From contig NZ_CP027942.1 of NCBI RefSeq assembly GCF_005484985.1, positions 2,666,001 through 2,730,000 of the forward strand: 64,000 nucleotides of DNA. Reading direction: 5' to 3'. The position numbers and the translations under genes were made by a program. The notes below the pieces were generated by a model. That model was not told where the DNA came from, did not search any database, and worked only from the letters and a program-made list of their open reading frames with translations. Within the stretch, counting starts at the first letter, position 1. Every line of letters starts with the position of its first letter. Source of the DNA: Agrococcus sp. SGAir0287. GTDB lineage: Bacteria; Actinomycetota; Actinomycetes; Actinomycetales; Microbacteriaceae. Below, in pieces: positions 7,745 to 16,280 of the stretch.

Positions 7745-9232
7745 TCAGCCTCGCGCGGTGACGACCGGCATCTGCGAGGTGTCGATGAGCGGATCGGTGT
7801 CCTGCCGCTCGACGACCGCCTCGGCCTCCTCGCGCGTCTCGACCGCGGGCACCGAGCCGATGAGCGGGCGGTTCGCCGACTCGCGCATCGTGAGCATCGC
7901 GATGCCGCCGAGCGCTGCGAAGAACATGATGTAGAAGGCCGGCATGTAGGTGTTGCCCGTCAGCTCGATGAGGCCCTGCGAGAACAGCGGCGTCGTGCCG
8001 CCGAAGAGCGACACCGCGAGGTTGTAGGCGATGCCCATCGCACCGAATCGCGTCGCGGTCGGGAAGAGCGCAGGCAGCGCCGATGCCGAGATCGCGACGT
8101 AGAACGCGACGGGGATCGCGACCAGCGCGAGCGCGATGAACACGGCCCACTCCTCCCCGATCTGCATGATCGCGAACGCGGGCACCATGAGCACGAGCGT
8201 CGACACCACGGCGATGCCGTAGACCGGCTTGCGGCCGATCCGATCCGACAGCCGTCCGATGAGCGGCAGGCAGGCGGACATGAGGATGAGCACCGGCACC
8301 GTCGCGACGGCGGCCATGAGGTTCGAGACGCCGACCTCCTCCTCGAGGTACGTCGGCATGTAGCTCGTGAGCGCGTAGCCGGCCGAGTTCGTCGCGGCGA
8401 CGAGCGCGATCGCGATGAGGATCGCGCGCCAGTGGTGGCGCAGGATGCCGCCGATGCCGTGGCGTGCCAGCGGATCGGAGGGGTCCTTCGAGATCGAGCC
8501 GGCATGCTCGGCGACCTCGAACGAGGGAGTCTCGGGGATGCGCAGGCGGAACCAGATCGCGACGGCGCCGAGCGGGATCGCGAGCAGGAAGGGGATGCGC
8601 CAGCCGTACTCGAGCATGGCGTCGGGACCGGAGATCGACTCGACGACGAGCGTCGTGATGGCCACGACGGACGCGCCGGCCGCGAAGCCGACGTAGGAGC
8701 CGACGTCGAGCCACGACGCCCAGAACCCGCGCTTGCGGTCGGGCGAGAACTCGGTGACGTAGGTGGTGGCGCCGGCGTACTCGCCGCCGGTCGAGAAGCC
8801 CTGGACCATCTTCAGCAGGTAGAGCGGCACGATCGCCCACAGGCCGATCTGCGCCGAGGTCGGCAGCAGGCCGATGAGGGCGGTGGCGGTCGCCATCATC
8901 GCCATCGTCAGGAAGAGCACCTTCTGGCGGCCGATGCGGTCGCCGAGCGGGCCCAGCACGAGTCCGCCGAGCGGGCGGACCATGAACGAGATCGCGAAGC
9001 CCAGCAGCGTCACGAGGATGCCCCACGGGTCCGGCAGGTCGGCGGTGAACACCGCCGTGAGGGTCACGGTGAGGTAGCCGTAGATGCCGAAGTCGAACCA
9101 CTCCATGAAGTTGCCGACGACGGTGCCCGAGATGGCGGTGCGGACCTTCTTCCGCTCGACGACGATGACGTCGGCCACCTCGAGCCTCGGGTGGGATGCC
9201 GTGCCGTCCGGCTCGGTGTGCTGCGTGGTCAC
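7745..9232 (-). CDS. MFS transporter, metabolite:H+ symporter type (paralogue 2)
   Basis: A 495-residue, 12-helix MHS-type symporter, the near twin of the 5188-6744 protein. It shares GNFMEWFDFGIYGY, GPLGDRIGRQKVLF and ARPLGG-like stretches (here VRPLGGLVLGPLGD), and the C-terminal PSVETREEAxxVVERQDxDP tail is conserved too. Differences cluster in the loop after helix 6 and the last 20 residues. DNA of 8775-8977 matches 6260-6462 at about 201 of 203 positions, including third codon positions. Import of an organic acid or osmolyte is likely; the actual substrate is not readable. The start at 9232 leaves a 40-residue polar N-terminus. Confidence 0.92.
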   Translation of the reverse strand: MTTQHTEPDGTASHPRLEVADVIVVERKKVRTAISGTVVGNFMEWFDFGIYGYLTVTLTAVFTADLPDPWGILVTLLGFAISFMVRPLGGLVLGPLGDRIGRQKVLFLTMAMMATATALIGLLPTSAQIGLWAIVPLYLLKMVQGFSTGGEYAGATTYVTEFSPDRKRGFWASWLDVGSYVGFAAGASVVAITTLVVESISGPDAMLEYGWRIPFLLAIPLGAVAIWFRLRIPETPSFEVAEHAGSISKDPSDPLARHGIGGILRHHWRAILIAIALVAATNSAGYALTSYMPTYLEEEVGVSNLMAAVATVPVLILMSACLPLIGRLSDRIGRKPVYGIAVVSTLVLMVPAFAIMQIGEEWAVFIALALVAIPVAFYVAISASALPALFPTATRFGAMGIAYNLAVSLFGGTTPLFSQGLIELTGNTYMPAFYIMFFAALGGIAMLTMRESANRPLIGSVPAVETREEAEAVVERQDTDPLIDTSQMPVVTARG

Positions 9233-9376
9233 GATGCGATCCTTCCGCTGGTGGCGCGCGCCGCGGCTGGCTGCCCGCGAACGCGCACGCAGGGGTACGG
9301 TGCACGGACGATACCGCCGACCGCCCGGCCGCGCACGCGCTTGCCACGCGCGCCGGGGCGTGCGTGGCGGCTCGCG

Positions 9377-9733
9377 TCAGGGCAGCTCGGCGAACTCCGG
9401 TGGCAGCACGACGTTCGCGGGTGCACCGGCGAACAAGGGCGCCACCTCCTCCGCCCGGTAGCCGGCGATGCCGGTGCCGATGGGCGTGAGCAGGAAGCGC
9501 AGGCGCGGATGCTCGGCGGCGAACCGCAGGAAGGCGGCGACACGATCGGCGAGCACCTCGGGTCCGCTCATCGTGTCGATCGCGTACGACTGTCCGTGCA
9601 GCCCGTCGCCCTCGCCCCACACCGCGCCGAAGCGCTCGGCCGCGGTGCGCGCGGCGCCCGCGGCGTGCGCGCCGTCGGCGTTCGACCCGAAGACGAAGAC
9701 CTCGTCCTCGGCCAGCTCGGTGATGGGCTCCAT
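9377..9733 (-). CDS. Small conserved protein with FGSN..G.H motif
   Basis: A 118-residue soluble protein of unknown function. The N-terminal VFVFGSNADGAHAAGAART and the following FGAVWGEGDGLHGQSYAIDT resemble a compact family of phage-like or macro-domain-like proteins in which FGSNxxGxHGxGAA forms a nucleotide-binding-looking loop. The later segment FLLTPIGTGIAGY fits an alpha/beta sheet strand and turn. Full length for that family. The ATG at 9733 is the first after which the conserved region begins. ADP-ribose binding is conceivable but unproven. Confidence 0.7.
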   Translation of the reverse strand: MEPITELAEDEVFVFGSNADGAHAAGAARTAAERFGAVWGEGDGLHGQSYAIDTMSGPEVLADRVAAFLRFAAEHPRLRFLLTPIGTGIAGYRAEEVAPLFAGAPANVVLPPEFAELP

Positions 9734-9867
9734 GCCGCGAGCGTGGCACGAGCGCGAGACGGGCGCGACGGGTGGCGCGGACCAGGCGAGCCGTGCTGCG
9801 CGCGACCGGCGCGCCACGCCCGGGATGCGGCGCTCCTGCGCGCAGCGGGAATGGATTCGCGTCGCGC

Positions 9868-9896
9868 TTGTTGGTTTGCTTCAGATTCGAAATACT
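9868..9896 (+). promoter_or_regulatory. Candidate promoter of the LLM gene
   Basis: In an AT-richer stretch, TTGTTG at 9868-9873 and AATACT at 9891-9896 are 17 bp apart, 30 nt before the start codon. Matches to consensus are 3/6 and 4/6, so this is weak evidence helped by the local drop in GC. Confidence 0.35.
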
Positions 9897-9925
9897 TTGG
9901 ATCGACAGACCAGCAGGAGGCGGCC

Positions 9926-11086
9926 ATGAGCAGCATGCAGTTCGGCATCTTCACGGTGAGCGACATCACGCGCGACCCCACCACCGGGCGGACGCCGACC
10001 GAGGCGAAGCGCATCCAGGACGTCCTGGCGATCGCGAGGAAGGCCGAGGAGGTCGGGCTCGACGTCTTCGCGCTCGGCGAGCACCACAACCCGCCGTTCT
10101 TCTCGTCGAGCCCCACGACGACGCTCGCGTACATCGCCGCGCAGACGACGACGCTGCAGCTGTCGACCGCGACGACGCTCATCACGACGAACGACCCGGT
10201 GAAGATCGCCGAGGACTACGCGATGCTGCAGCACCTCGCCGACGGTCGCGTCGACCTGACGCTCGGGCGAGGCAACACCGGGCCCGTCTACCCCTGGTTC
10301 GGGTACGACATCCGCGACGGGCTGTCGCTCGCGATCGAGCACTACGACCTGCTGCGCCGCCTGTGGCGCGAGCCGGTCGTGAACTGGTCCGGCAAGCACC
10401 GCACGCCGCTCACGGGCTACACCTCGACGCCCGCGCCGCTCGATGGCGTGCCGCCGTTCGTGTGGCACGGCTCGATCCGTACGCCGCAGATCGCCGAGCA
10501 GGCCGCCTACTACGGCGACGGCTTCTTCCACAACAACATCTTCTGGAACAAGGAGCACACCCAGCAGATGGTGGAGCTGTACCGCCGGCGCTTCGAGCAC
10601 CACGGGCACGGCGCGAAGGAGGAGGCGATCGTCGGCCTCGGCGGCCAGGTCTTCATGGCCGAGACCGAGGCCGAGGCGAAGCGACGCTTCCGCCCCTACT
10701 TCGACGAGGCGCCGGTGTACGGCCACGGCCCGAGCCTCGAGGACTTCACGGCGCAGACGCCCCTCACGGTCGGCACGCCCGAGCAGGTCATCGAGAAGAC
10801 GCTGTCGTTCCGCGACTACGCGGGCGACTACCAGCGCCAGCTGTTCCTCATCGACCACGCGGGCCTGCCCGTGGAGGTCGTGCTCGACCAGCTCGAGATG
10901 CTCGGCCGCGAGGTCGTGCCGGTGCTGCGGGCCGAGTTCGACCGTCTGCGCGCCCCCGGCGTCCCCGACGCGCCGACGCACGCATCCCTCGTCGCCCAGC
11001 GCGACGCGGAGCTCGTGCAGGAGGCGGAGCACGTCGTGCGCGACGACGTCGACACCGCCGCGGCGATCGCCCCCGAGCGCGCCTGA
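9926..11086 (+). CDS. LLM-class flavin monooxygenase, CE1758 type
   Basis: A 386-residue bacterial-luciferase-like TIM barrel. Diagnostic segments are MQFGIFTVSDITRDP at the start, LGEHHNPPFF (near residue 50) and GRGNTGPVYPWFGYDIRDG. These match the CE1758 family of FMN-dependent monooxygenases that occur paired with a small CE1759-type FMN reductase, which indeed follows at 11221. The reductase would supply FMNH2. The substrate is unknown. AGGAGG lies 6 nt before the ATG. A MarR gene closes the unit, hinting at control by a small aromatic or oxidant. A 21-bp hairpin separates it from the reductase, so read-through may be partial. Confidence 0.9.
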   Translation: MSSMQFGIFTVSDITRDPTTGRTPTEAKRIQDVLAIARKAEEVGLDVFALGEHHNPPFFSSSPTTTLAYIAAQTTTLQLSTATTLITTNDPVKIAEDYAMLQHLADGRVDLTLGRGNTGPVYPWFGYDIRDGLSLAIEHYDLLRRLWREPVVNWSGKHRTPLTGYTSTPAPLDGVPPFVWHGSIRTPQIAEQAAYYGDGFFHNNIFWNKEHTQQMVELYRRRFEHHGHGAKEEAIVGLGGQVFMAETEAEAKRRFRPYFDEAPVYGHGPSLEDFTAQTPLTVGTPEQVIEKTLSFRDYAGDYQRQLFLIDHAGLPVEVVLDQLEMLGREVVPVLRAEFDRLRAPGVPDAPTHASLVAQRDAELVQEAEHVVRDDVDTAAAIAPERA

Positions 11087-11096
11087 CCCCCACACG

Positions 11097-11150
11097 GATC
11101 TGAGGTCTTCGGCCCTTTCCGACCTCACGAAGGGCCGAAGACCTCAGATC
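11097..11150. terminator. Perfect 21-bp hairpin between LLM and reductase genes
   Basis: Arms 11097-11117 and 11130-11150 (each containing GAGGTCTTCGGCCC or its complement) pair without mismatch around a 12-nt loop. It begins 11 nt after the LLM stop codon. There is no T run, but such hairpins are usual for high-GC intrinsic terminators or attenuators; it may also stabilise the upstream message. Confidence 0.65.
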
Positions 11151-11220
11151 TGGCACGGATCTCAGGGATGGACGCGGAAGCATCCGCGACGCATCCCGGT
11201 TGGACCTCCAGGAGGAACCG

Positions 11221-11844
11221 ATGACCGACACCACCCCGACCCGCATCGCCATCGTGAGCGCGGGCCTCGGCGACCCCTCGACGACGACGATGCTCGCCAC
11301 CCGCCTCGGCGAGGCGACGCAGCGCGCGCTCGCCGACGTCGGCCGCACCGCCACCGTCGACGCGGTCGAGCTGCGTCCGCTCGCTCACGACGTCGCCACG
11401 AACCTCGTGACGCGCGTCGCACCCCCGGCGCTCGAGGAGGCGGTGCGTCGCGTGACGACGGCCGACGCGATCGTCGCCGTCACGCCGGTCTTCACGATGT
11501 CGTACTCGGGCCTGTTCAAGTCGTTCATCGACGGCATCGCCGAGCGCGAGCTCGCGGGCATCCCGACGCTGCTCGGCGCGACGGGCGGCACCGTGCGGCA
11601 CTCGATGGTCGTCGACACCGCGCTGCGCCCGCTCTTCGCGTATCTCGGTGCCGTCGTCGCCCCCACCGGCGTGTTCGCCGCGACGGAGGACTGGGGCCAG
11701 GACTCCGCGCTGCAGACGCGCATCGATCGTGCCGGCCGCGAGCTCGCCCGCCTCGTGACGCAGATGCCGCGCGCACCGAAGGCGGATCCGTTCGACGCCG
11801 ACAGCGACGACTTCGAGGACTTCGCGTCGCTGCTGGGACGATGA
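11221..11844 (+). CDS. NAD(P)H-dependent FMN reductase, CE1759 type
   Basis: A 207-residue flavodoxin-fold reductase. RIAIVSAGLGDPSTTTMLA near the N-terminus is the FMN phosphate-binding loop, and VAVTPVFTMSYSGLFKSFID is the second flavin-contact segment typical of the NADPH-dependent FMN reductase (MsuE-like) family. It pairs with the LLM monooxygenase upstream, as in other CE1758/CE1759 duos, and should deliver reduced FMN to it. CAGGAGG lies upstream of the ATG at 11221; a longer start at 11200 would cover that ribosome site. The C-terminal 20 residues are strongly acidic. Its stop overlaps an ATG of the MarR frame. Confidence 0.9.
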   Translation: MTDTTPTRIAIVSAGLGDPSTTTMLATRLGEATQRALADVGRTATVDAVELRPLAHDVATNLVTRVAPPALEEAVRRVTTADAIVAVTPVFTMSYSGLFKSFIDGIAERELAGIPTLLGATGGTVRHSMVVDTALRPLFAYLGAVVAPTGVFAATEDWGQDSALQTRIDRAGRELARLVTQMPRAPKADPFDADSDDFEDFASLLGR

Positions 11845-11891
11845 CCGTCGTCGGCGCCGCCGGATCGCAGGCGGTCACCAGCGACGCGCCG

Positions 11892-11897
11892 TACGCT
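11892..11897 (+). promoter_or_regulatory. TACGCT -10 box, leaderless geometry
   Basis: TACGCT ends 6 nt before the ATG at 11904, so a transcript would begin at or next to the start codon. Similar boxes precede several genes in this window. Confidence 0.5.
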
Positions 11898-11903
11898 CGA
11901 GCC

Positions 11904-12371
11904 ATGACCGCCGCCTCCGAGGCGTGGCGCACCTACTTCGAGGGCAGCGCGATGCTCGCAGCCGCCCTCGAGCGGCGCCTCAAGGACGCGTGCGGCCTCG
12001 ATCTCGCCGACTTCAACATCCTCCTGCTGCTGTCGGAGGCCGACGGCGAGCGCATGCGCATGGGCACCCTCGCCCGTCAGCTCGCGTTCGCGCCGGGGCG
12101 CCTGACGTATCGCATGCAGCAGCTCGAGGCGAAGGGCTGGGTGCAGCGCGAGGCGTCGCCCGCCGACCGCCGCGGCACCGACGCGGTGCTCACCGAGGAC
12201 GGTCGTCGCACGCTGCGTCGCGCGCGGCCGATGCACGCGCGCCACGTCGAGGAGCTCTTCCTCTCGCGCATCTCCGACGCCGAGGCGGCGCAGCTCGAGG
12301 GCATCTTCGCCCCCGTGCGCTCGACGCTGCTCGGCGAGTGCGAGACGGCGCAGATCCCCGACGACGACTGA
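11904..12371 (+). CDS. MarR family transcriptional regulator
   Basis: A 155-residue winged-helix protein. The DNA-binding core is LADFNILLLLSEADGERMRMGTLA with recognition helix RLTYRMQQLEAKGWVQRE and wing ADRRGTDAVLTEDGRR. It is the likely sensor for the flavin monooxygenase-reductase pair ahead of it. Two starts compete: ATG 11841, overlapping the reductase stop (ATGA), or ATG 11904, which lies 6 nt after TACGCT and gives the usual MarR length. I prefer 11904, with its own promoter; the longer form would add 21 non-conserved residues. Ligand unknown. Confidence 0.85.
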   Translation: MTAASEAWRTYFEGSAMLAAALERRLKDACGLDLADFNILLLLSEADGERMRMGTLARQLAFAPGRLTYRMQQLEAKGWVQREASPADRRGTDAVLTEDGRRTLRRARPMHARHVEELFLSRISDAEAAQLEGIFAPVRSTLLGECETAQIPDDD

Positions 12372-12416
12372 GGCGCGCGTCGGCTGACCACGTGGGCTTG
12401 GCGTGTCGACAGACCA

Positions 12417-12433
12417 TTCGTTAGGCTAACGAA
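12417..12433. promoter_or_regulatory. MarR operator palindrome over -10 box
   Basis: TTCGTTAG at 12417-12424 and CTAACGAA at 12426-12433 form a perfect 8-bp inverted repeat around one G. It contains TAGGCT (12422-12427), the likely -10 box of the following MarR gene, so binding would block RNA polymerase. Autorepression relieved by the efflux substrate is the natural reading. Confidence 0.75.
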
Positions 12434-12437
12434 CGGC

Positions 12438-12866
12438 ATGCCTCGTTCCCTCGCGCTCTCCAACGACCTCCGCATCGCGGTCGCGCGTCTGTCGCGCCGG
12501 CTGCGCCGCTCGGTCGCGGACGAGACGCTCGGCTTCCCGCACATGTCGGCCCTCGGCACGATGCAGAAGTGCGGCCCCATCACGCTGCAGGAGCTCTCGA
12601 CGAAGGAGCGCGTGACGCCGCCGAGCATGCTGCGCACCGTGCAGGGGCTCGTCGACCACGGCTACGTCGATCGCACGCCGCACGAGACCGACGGCCGCAA
12701 GCAGCTGCTGGTCATCACCGACGAGGGTCAGCAGATGATCGAGGAGACGCGGCGCCGCCGCAACGCGTGGCTCGCCGCCCGCCTCGACGACCTCACCCCC
12801 GAGGAGCGCGCGACGCTGCAGCAGGCCGCTCGCATCATGGAGCGCATCGCGGAGGCCGACGCATGA
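12438..12866 (+). CDS. MarR family regulator of MFS efflux unit
   Basis: A 142-residue MarR protein. The winged helix spans about 30-100: FPHMSALGTMQKCGPITLQELS, recognition helix VTPPSMLRTVQGLVDHG and wing THETDGRKQLLVITDEG-like sequence. It starts 5 nt after a perfect operator palindrome and is linked through a 21-residue ORF to an MFS exporter, a common repressor-pump pairing. No clear Shine-Dalgarno precedes the ATG; the -10 box lies 10 nt upstream, so the leader would be very short. It is only distantly like the MarR gene at 11904. Confidence 0.9.
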   Translation: MPRSLALSNDLRIAVARLSRRLRRSVADETLGFPHMSALGTMQKCGPITLQELSTKERVTPPSMLRTVQGLVDHGYVDRTPHETDGRKQLLVITDEGQQMIEETRRRRNAWLAARLDDLTPEERATLQQAARIMERIAEADA

Positions 12867-12928
12867 CGCGCGGCGGCCCCACCCTCGACTCTCCCATCCC
12901 CATCGACGAGCCGGAGGCCCGCGCATGA
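12863..12928 (+). CDS. 21-residue bridging ORF
   Basis: A short ORF (starts MTRGGP, ends EARA) whose ATG overlaps the MarR stop (ATGA at 12863) and whose stop overlaps the ATG of the MFS gene (ATGA at 12925). Composition is Pro, Asp and Glu rich, with no recognisable domain. It may simply keep ribosomes moving from the regulator to the transporter. Whether a stable peptide is made cannot be told. Confidence 0.4.
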   Translation: MTRGGPTLDSPIPIDEPEARA

Positions 12929-14190
12929 TGTTCCGCAGCCTCCGGATCTTCAACTACCGCACGTGGTTCGTCGGCGCCCTCATCTCGAACGTCGGCGCAT
13001 GGATGCAGGCGACGGCCCTGTCGTGGATCACGCTGACGCAGCTGACCGACCAGGACGCGACGGCGGTGGGCGTCACGATGGCGCTGCAGTTCGGCCCGCA
13101 GCTGCTGCTCGTGCCGCTGTCCGGCCTCGTCGCCGATCGCTTCCCGAAGCGGAACGTGCTCGTCGTCACGCAGTCGACGCTCGGCATCCTCTCGCTCGCG
13201 CTCGGCGCGCTGGCCGTCACGGGCGCGCTGCAGCTGTGGATGGTGTGGGTGTTCGCGGCGCTGTTCGGCTCGACGCAGGCGTTCGACAACCCCGCGAGGC
13301 AGTCGTTCGTGTCCGAGATCGTCGGGACCGAGCAGATCTCGAACGCCGTCGCGCTGAACTCGGCGTCGTTCCACGGCGCGCGCCTCGTCGGCCCCGCCGT
13401 CGCCGGCCTCGCCATCGCGCTCATCGGCGCCGGCCCCGTCTTCCTCGTGAACGCGCTGACGTTCGCCGCGATGCTCATCGCGCTCGCACGATTGCGGCGC
13501 GACGAGCTGCAGCCCGCGCCGCGCGGCGCCCGCGGGCTCGGCGACATCGTGCAGGGCATGCGCTACGTCGGCAGGCGCCACGACATCGTCATCGTGATGG
13601 TGATGGCGTTCACGCTCGGCACGTTCGGCCTGAACTTCCCGATCTTCATCTCGACCATGACGGTGCAGTTCGGCGCGAACGCCGACACGTTCGGCCTGCT
13701 GTCGTCGTCGATGGCGATCGGCTCGGTCTCGGGTGCGCTCCTCGCCGCGCGCTCGGAGCGACCGCGGTGGACGCTCGTGATCGGCGGCCTCGGTGCCTTC
13801 GCCGTCGCCTGCGCGATCCTCGCCTGGGTGCCGAACCTCTGGCTCTTCGCCGTCGGGCTCGCGCTCGCGGGCTTCACGGCGCAGCTGTTCATGACGAACG
13901 CGAACTCGACGGTGCAGCTGTCGACGGCGCCGGAGATGCGCGGGCGCGTCATGGCGCTGTACTCGGCGGTGTTCCTCGGTGGCACGCCCATCGGCGCGCC
14001 CATCGTCGGCTGGGTCGCGGACGAGTTCGGGCCGAGCTGGGCGATCATGGTCGCCTGCTTCACGGCGCTCGTCGCGTTCCTCATCGGCGCCGCGTGGTGG
14101 ACGCGCCAGCGACGCGCCGACCGCATGACGCGCACGGGCACGCTGCGCCTCGCGACCGTCACCGAGGAGCTGCACACGACGAAGGCGTGA
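12925..14190 (+). CDS. MFS exporter, EntS/MFS_3 type
   Basis: A 421-residue transporter with about 12 helices. FRSLRIFNYRTWFVGALISNVGAWMQ at the N-terminus and GLVADRFPKRNVLV in loop 2-3 are typical of the EntS-like MFS_3 group, drug or siderophore exporters. Another landmark is DNPARQSFVSEIV. The C-terminal tail (RQRRADRMTRTGTLRL) is basic and cytosolic. GGAGG lies 8-9 nt upstream of the ATG, and the start overlaps the stop of a 21-residue ORF. Co-transcribed with a MarR repressor, so an inducible efflux pump is likely. Cargo unknown. Confidence 0.9.
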   Translation: MMFRSLRIFNYRTWFVGALISNVGAWMQATALSWITLTQLTDQDATAVGVTMALQFGPQLLLVPLSGLVADRFPKRNVLVVTQSTLGILSLALGALAVTGALQLWMVWVFAALFGSTQAFDNPARQSFVSEIVGTEQISNAVALNSASFHGARLVGPAVAGLAIALIGAGPVFLVNALTFAAMLIALARLRRDELQPAPRGARGLGDIVQGMRYVGRRHDIVIVMVMAFTLGTFGLNFPIFISTMTVQFGANADTFGLLSSSMAIGSVSGALLAARSERPRWTLVIGGLGAFAVACAILAWVPNLWLFAVGLALAGFTAQLFMTNANSTVQLSTAPEMRGRVMALYSAVFLGGTPIGAPIVGWVADEFGPSWAIMVACFTALVAFLIGAAWWTRQRRADRMTRTGTLRLATVTEELHTTKA

Positions 14191-14439
14191 GTCGCTGGCA
14201 TCGCTCGGCGCCGCAAGACCTCGACTTCTTGCCAGTCGCGCAATCCACCACGCGACTTCTCCACATTCGCCTACTACGGCCGGCGGAAGCGCGCGTAGCG
14301 TCGACCGCGGCACGAGGACGTGCCGGTGCTGCTCGCCCATCGTCGCCGCGCCGCTCGGATGCGGTCGACACGGCGACCCGCCGCACCCCGCCGTCCGCGC
14401 CGCACGCGTCGTCGGCGGCCGTCGACCCCAGGAGAGACC

Positions 14440-16122
14440 GTGTCCCAGACGTCAAGAACCGCGATCCTCGACGCCGAGCAGGCCAGCCCGCCGCCGTTCG
14501 AGACCGCGGGCCACGCCATCGTGCGCGTGCTCGAGGAGCACGGCATCCCGCGCGCGTACGTCGTGCCGGGCGAGAGCTACCTCGAGGTGCTCGACGGCCT
14601 GCACGACTCGGCGATCGAGACGATCGTCTGCCGCCACGAGGGCGGCGCCGCGTACATGGCCGAGGCCGAGGGAAAGCTCGGCGCGCTGCCGGGCGTCGCG
14701 ATGGTCACGCGCGGGCCCGGCGCCGCCAACGCGCTCGTCGGCGTCCACACCGCATGGCAGGACTCGACCCCCATGCTGCTCTTCGTCGGCCTCATCCCGA
14801 GCGGACATCGCGAGAAGGAGGCCTTCCAGGAGTTCGACGTGCGCGGCTGGTTCGACACCGGCGCGAAGCGCGTCATGATCCTCGACGTCGCCGAGCGCGC
14901 CGCGGAGACCGTCGCGGAGGCGATCTTCACCGCCCGCAGCGGCCGCCCCGGCCCCGTCGTCATCGGCCTGCCGGAGGACGTCATCCGCCAGCCGGTGCCT
15001 CGCGTGCAGCAGCCCGTGCTGCCCGTCGCCGACGGCGGCATGACGCGCGCCGACCGCGACCTGCTGCGCGACGCGCTGCTCGCATCGCGCAAGCCGCTCG
15101 TCGTCACGGGCGGCAACGACTGGGATGCCGAGTCGGCCGCAGCGCTCACCGCCTGGCTCGAGCGGCACCGGATCCCTGCCGCCGCCGAGTGGCGCACGGA
15201 GGGCATCGTCGGCTTCGACTCGCCCTCATACGTCGGCCCCATCGGCTACGGGCGGCCGAAGCCGACGTACGACGTGCTCGAGGAGTGCGACCTGCTGCTC
15301 TTCGTCGGCACGCTGCCCGGCGACGTCGTCACCGACGGCTTCCAGGCGAGGCAGGGGCTGACGCGCCGCAACGTGCTCGTCTCGATCGACTCCGGCCTGC
15401 GTGGTCGCTCCGGCGCCGTGAGCCACCACATCCTCGCCAGGCCGAAGGCGTTCGTGCGCGACCTCGTCGAGCTCGACCTGCCCCACGACGGCTGGGGAGC
15501 CTGGACGCGCACGCTGCGCCGCCAGCAGGAGTCGTTCGCGGGGCTGCCGTCGCCGACGCCCCGGGCCGGCCGCGCCTCGATGGACACCGTCATGGCCCAT
15601 CTCGTGCCCGCGCTCGACGACGACGCGATGGTGACGTTCGGCGCCGGCGAGCACACGAACTGGGCGCACCGGTACTTCCCCACCCGCACGTACGCCTCGA
15701 TGCTCAGCTGCGGCAACGGCTCGATGGGCTACTCGATCCCCTCGGCGGTCACGGCGACCCTGCGCTTCCCCGGGCGCCAGGTCGTCTCGATCGCCGGCGA
15801 CGGCGAGCTCCTCATGAACGGGCAGGAGCTCGCGACGGCGGCGCAGATCGGCGCGCGTCTCCTCGTGATCGTCGTCGACAACGGCGAGTACGGCACGATC
15901 CGCACGCACCAGGAGCGCCACCACCCCGGGCGCGTATCGGGCACGCAGCTGCAGAACCCCGACTTCGCGCTGCTCGCGCAGGCGTACGGCGGGCACGGCA
16001 TCCGCGTCGAGACGGATGCCGAGGTGCCGGACGCCGTCGCCCGCGCGCTCGAGCTCGCGCGCACCGGCGACCGGTTCGTGCTGCTGCACGTCGTCGTGGA
16101 GCAGCGCTCGCAGGCGTACTGA
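14440..16122 (+). CDS. Thiamine-diphosphate enzyme, acetolactate-synthase-like
   Basis: A 560-residue enzyme with the three ThDP-family domains. The Pyr domain (about 15-190) includes the catalytic glutamate in CRHEGGAAYMAEA and the RGPGAANALVG loop. A central domain follows (200-340). The PP domain (about 375-550) has the cofactor motif GDGELLMNGQELATAAQ ending VVDNGEYGT. Relatives make acetolactate or decarboxylate 2-oxoacids; no small regulatory subunit or ilv genes are nearby, so a catabolic role is more likely than valine synthesis. GTG at 14440 is preceded by AGGAGAG; the longer frame from 14320 begins with an implausible Arg-rich stretch. The 249 nt between the MFS gene and this start hold a TAGCGT box and no gene. 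Confidence 0.87.
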   Translation: MSQTSRTAILDAEQASPPPFETAGHAIVRVLEEHGIPRAYVVPGESYLEVLDGLHDSAIETIVCRHEGGAAYMAEAEGKLGALPGVAMVTRGPGAANALVGVHTAWQDSTPMLLFVGLIPSGHREKEAFQEFDVRGWFDTGAKRVMILDVAERAAETVAEAIFTARSGRPGPVVIGLPEDVIRQPVPRVQQPVLPVADGGMTRADRDLLRDALLASRKPLVVTGGNDWDAESAAALTAWLERHRIPAAAEWRTEGIVGFDSPSYVGPIGYGRPKPTYDVLEECDLLLFVGTLPGDVVTDGFQARQGLTRRNVLVSIDSGLRGRSGAVSHHILARPKAFVRDLVELDLPHDGWGAWTRTLRRQQESFAGLPSPTPRAGRASMDTVMAHLVPALDDDAMVTFGAGEHTNWAHRYFPTRTYASMLSCGNGSMGYSIPSAVTATLRFPGRQVVSIAGDGELLMNGQELATAAQIGARLLVIVVDNGEYGTIRTHQERHHPGRVSGTQLQNPDFALLAQAYGGHGIRVETDAEVPDAVARALELARTGDRFVLLHVVVEQRSQAY

Positions 16123-16182
16123 CGCGGCGCTCGGCGACGCGCGCCCCTCCGCGCGGCGACGTCGCGGCCACCGGTCCTTCAC

Positions 16183-16194
16183 ATTCGAACGAAT
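16183..16194. promoter_or_regulatory. ATTCG-AA-CGAAT palindrome
   Basis: A 12-bp palindrome in an AT-richer patch about 85 nt before the nitroreductase start. It may be an operator or the edge of a promoter. Weak evidence. Confidence 0.3.
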
Positions 16195-16280
16195 CGGGAA
16201 TGGACGAGGGCGACGGATGCGTTGCAGTCGTCGGGTCAACGGCGACCGCATCCATCCGTCACGCGACCGAAGGAGCCGAC

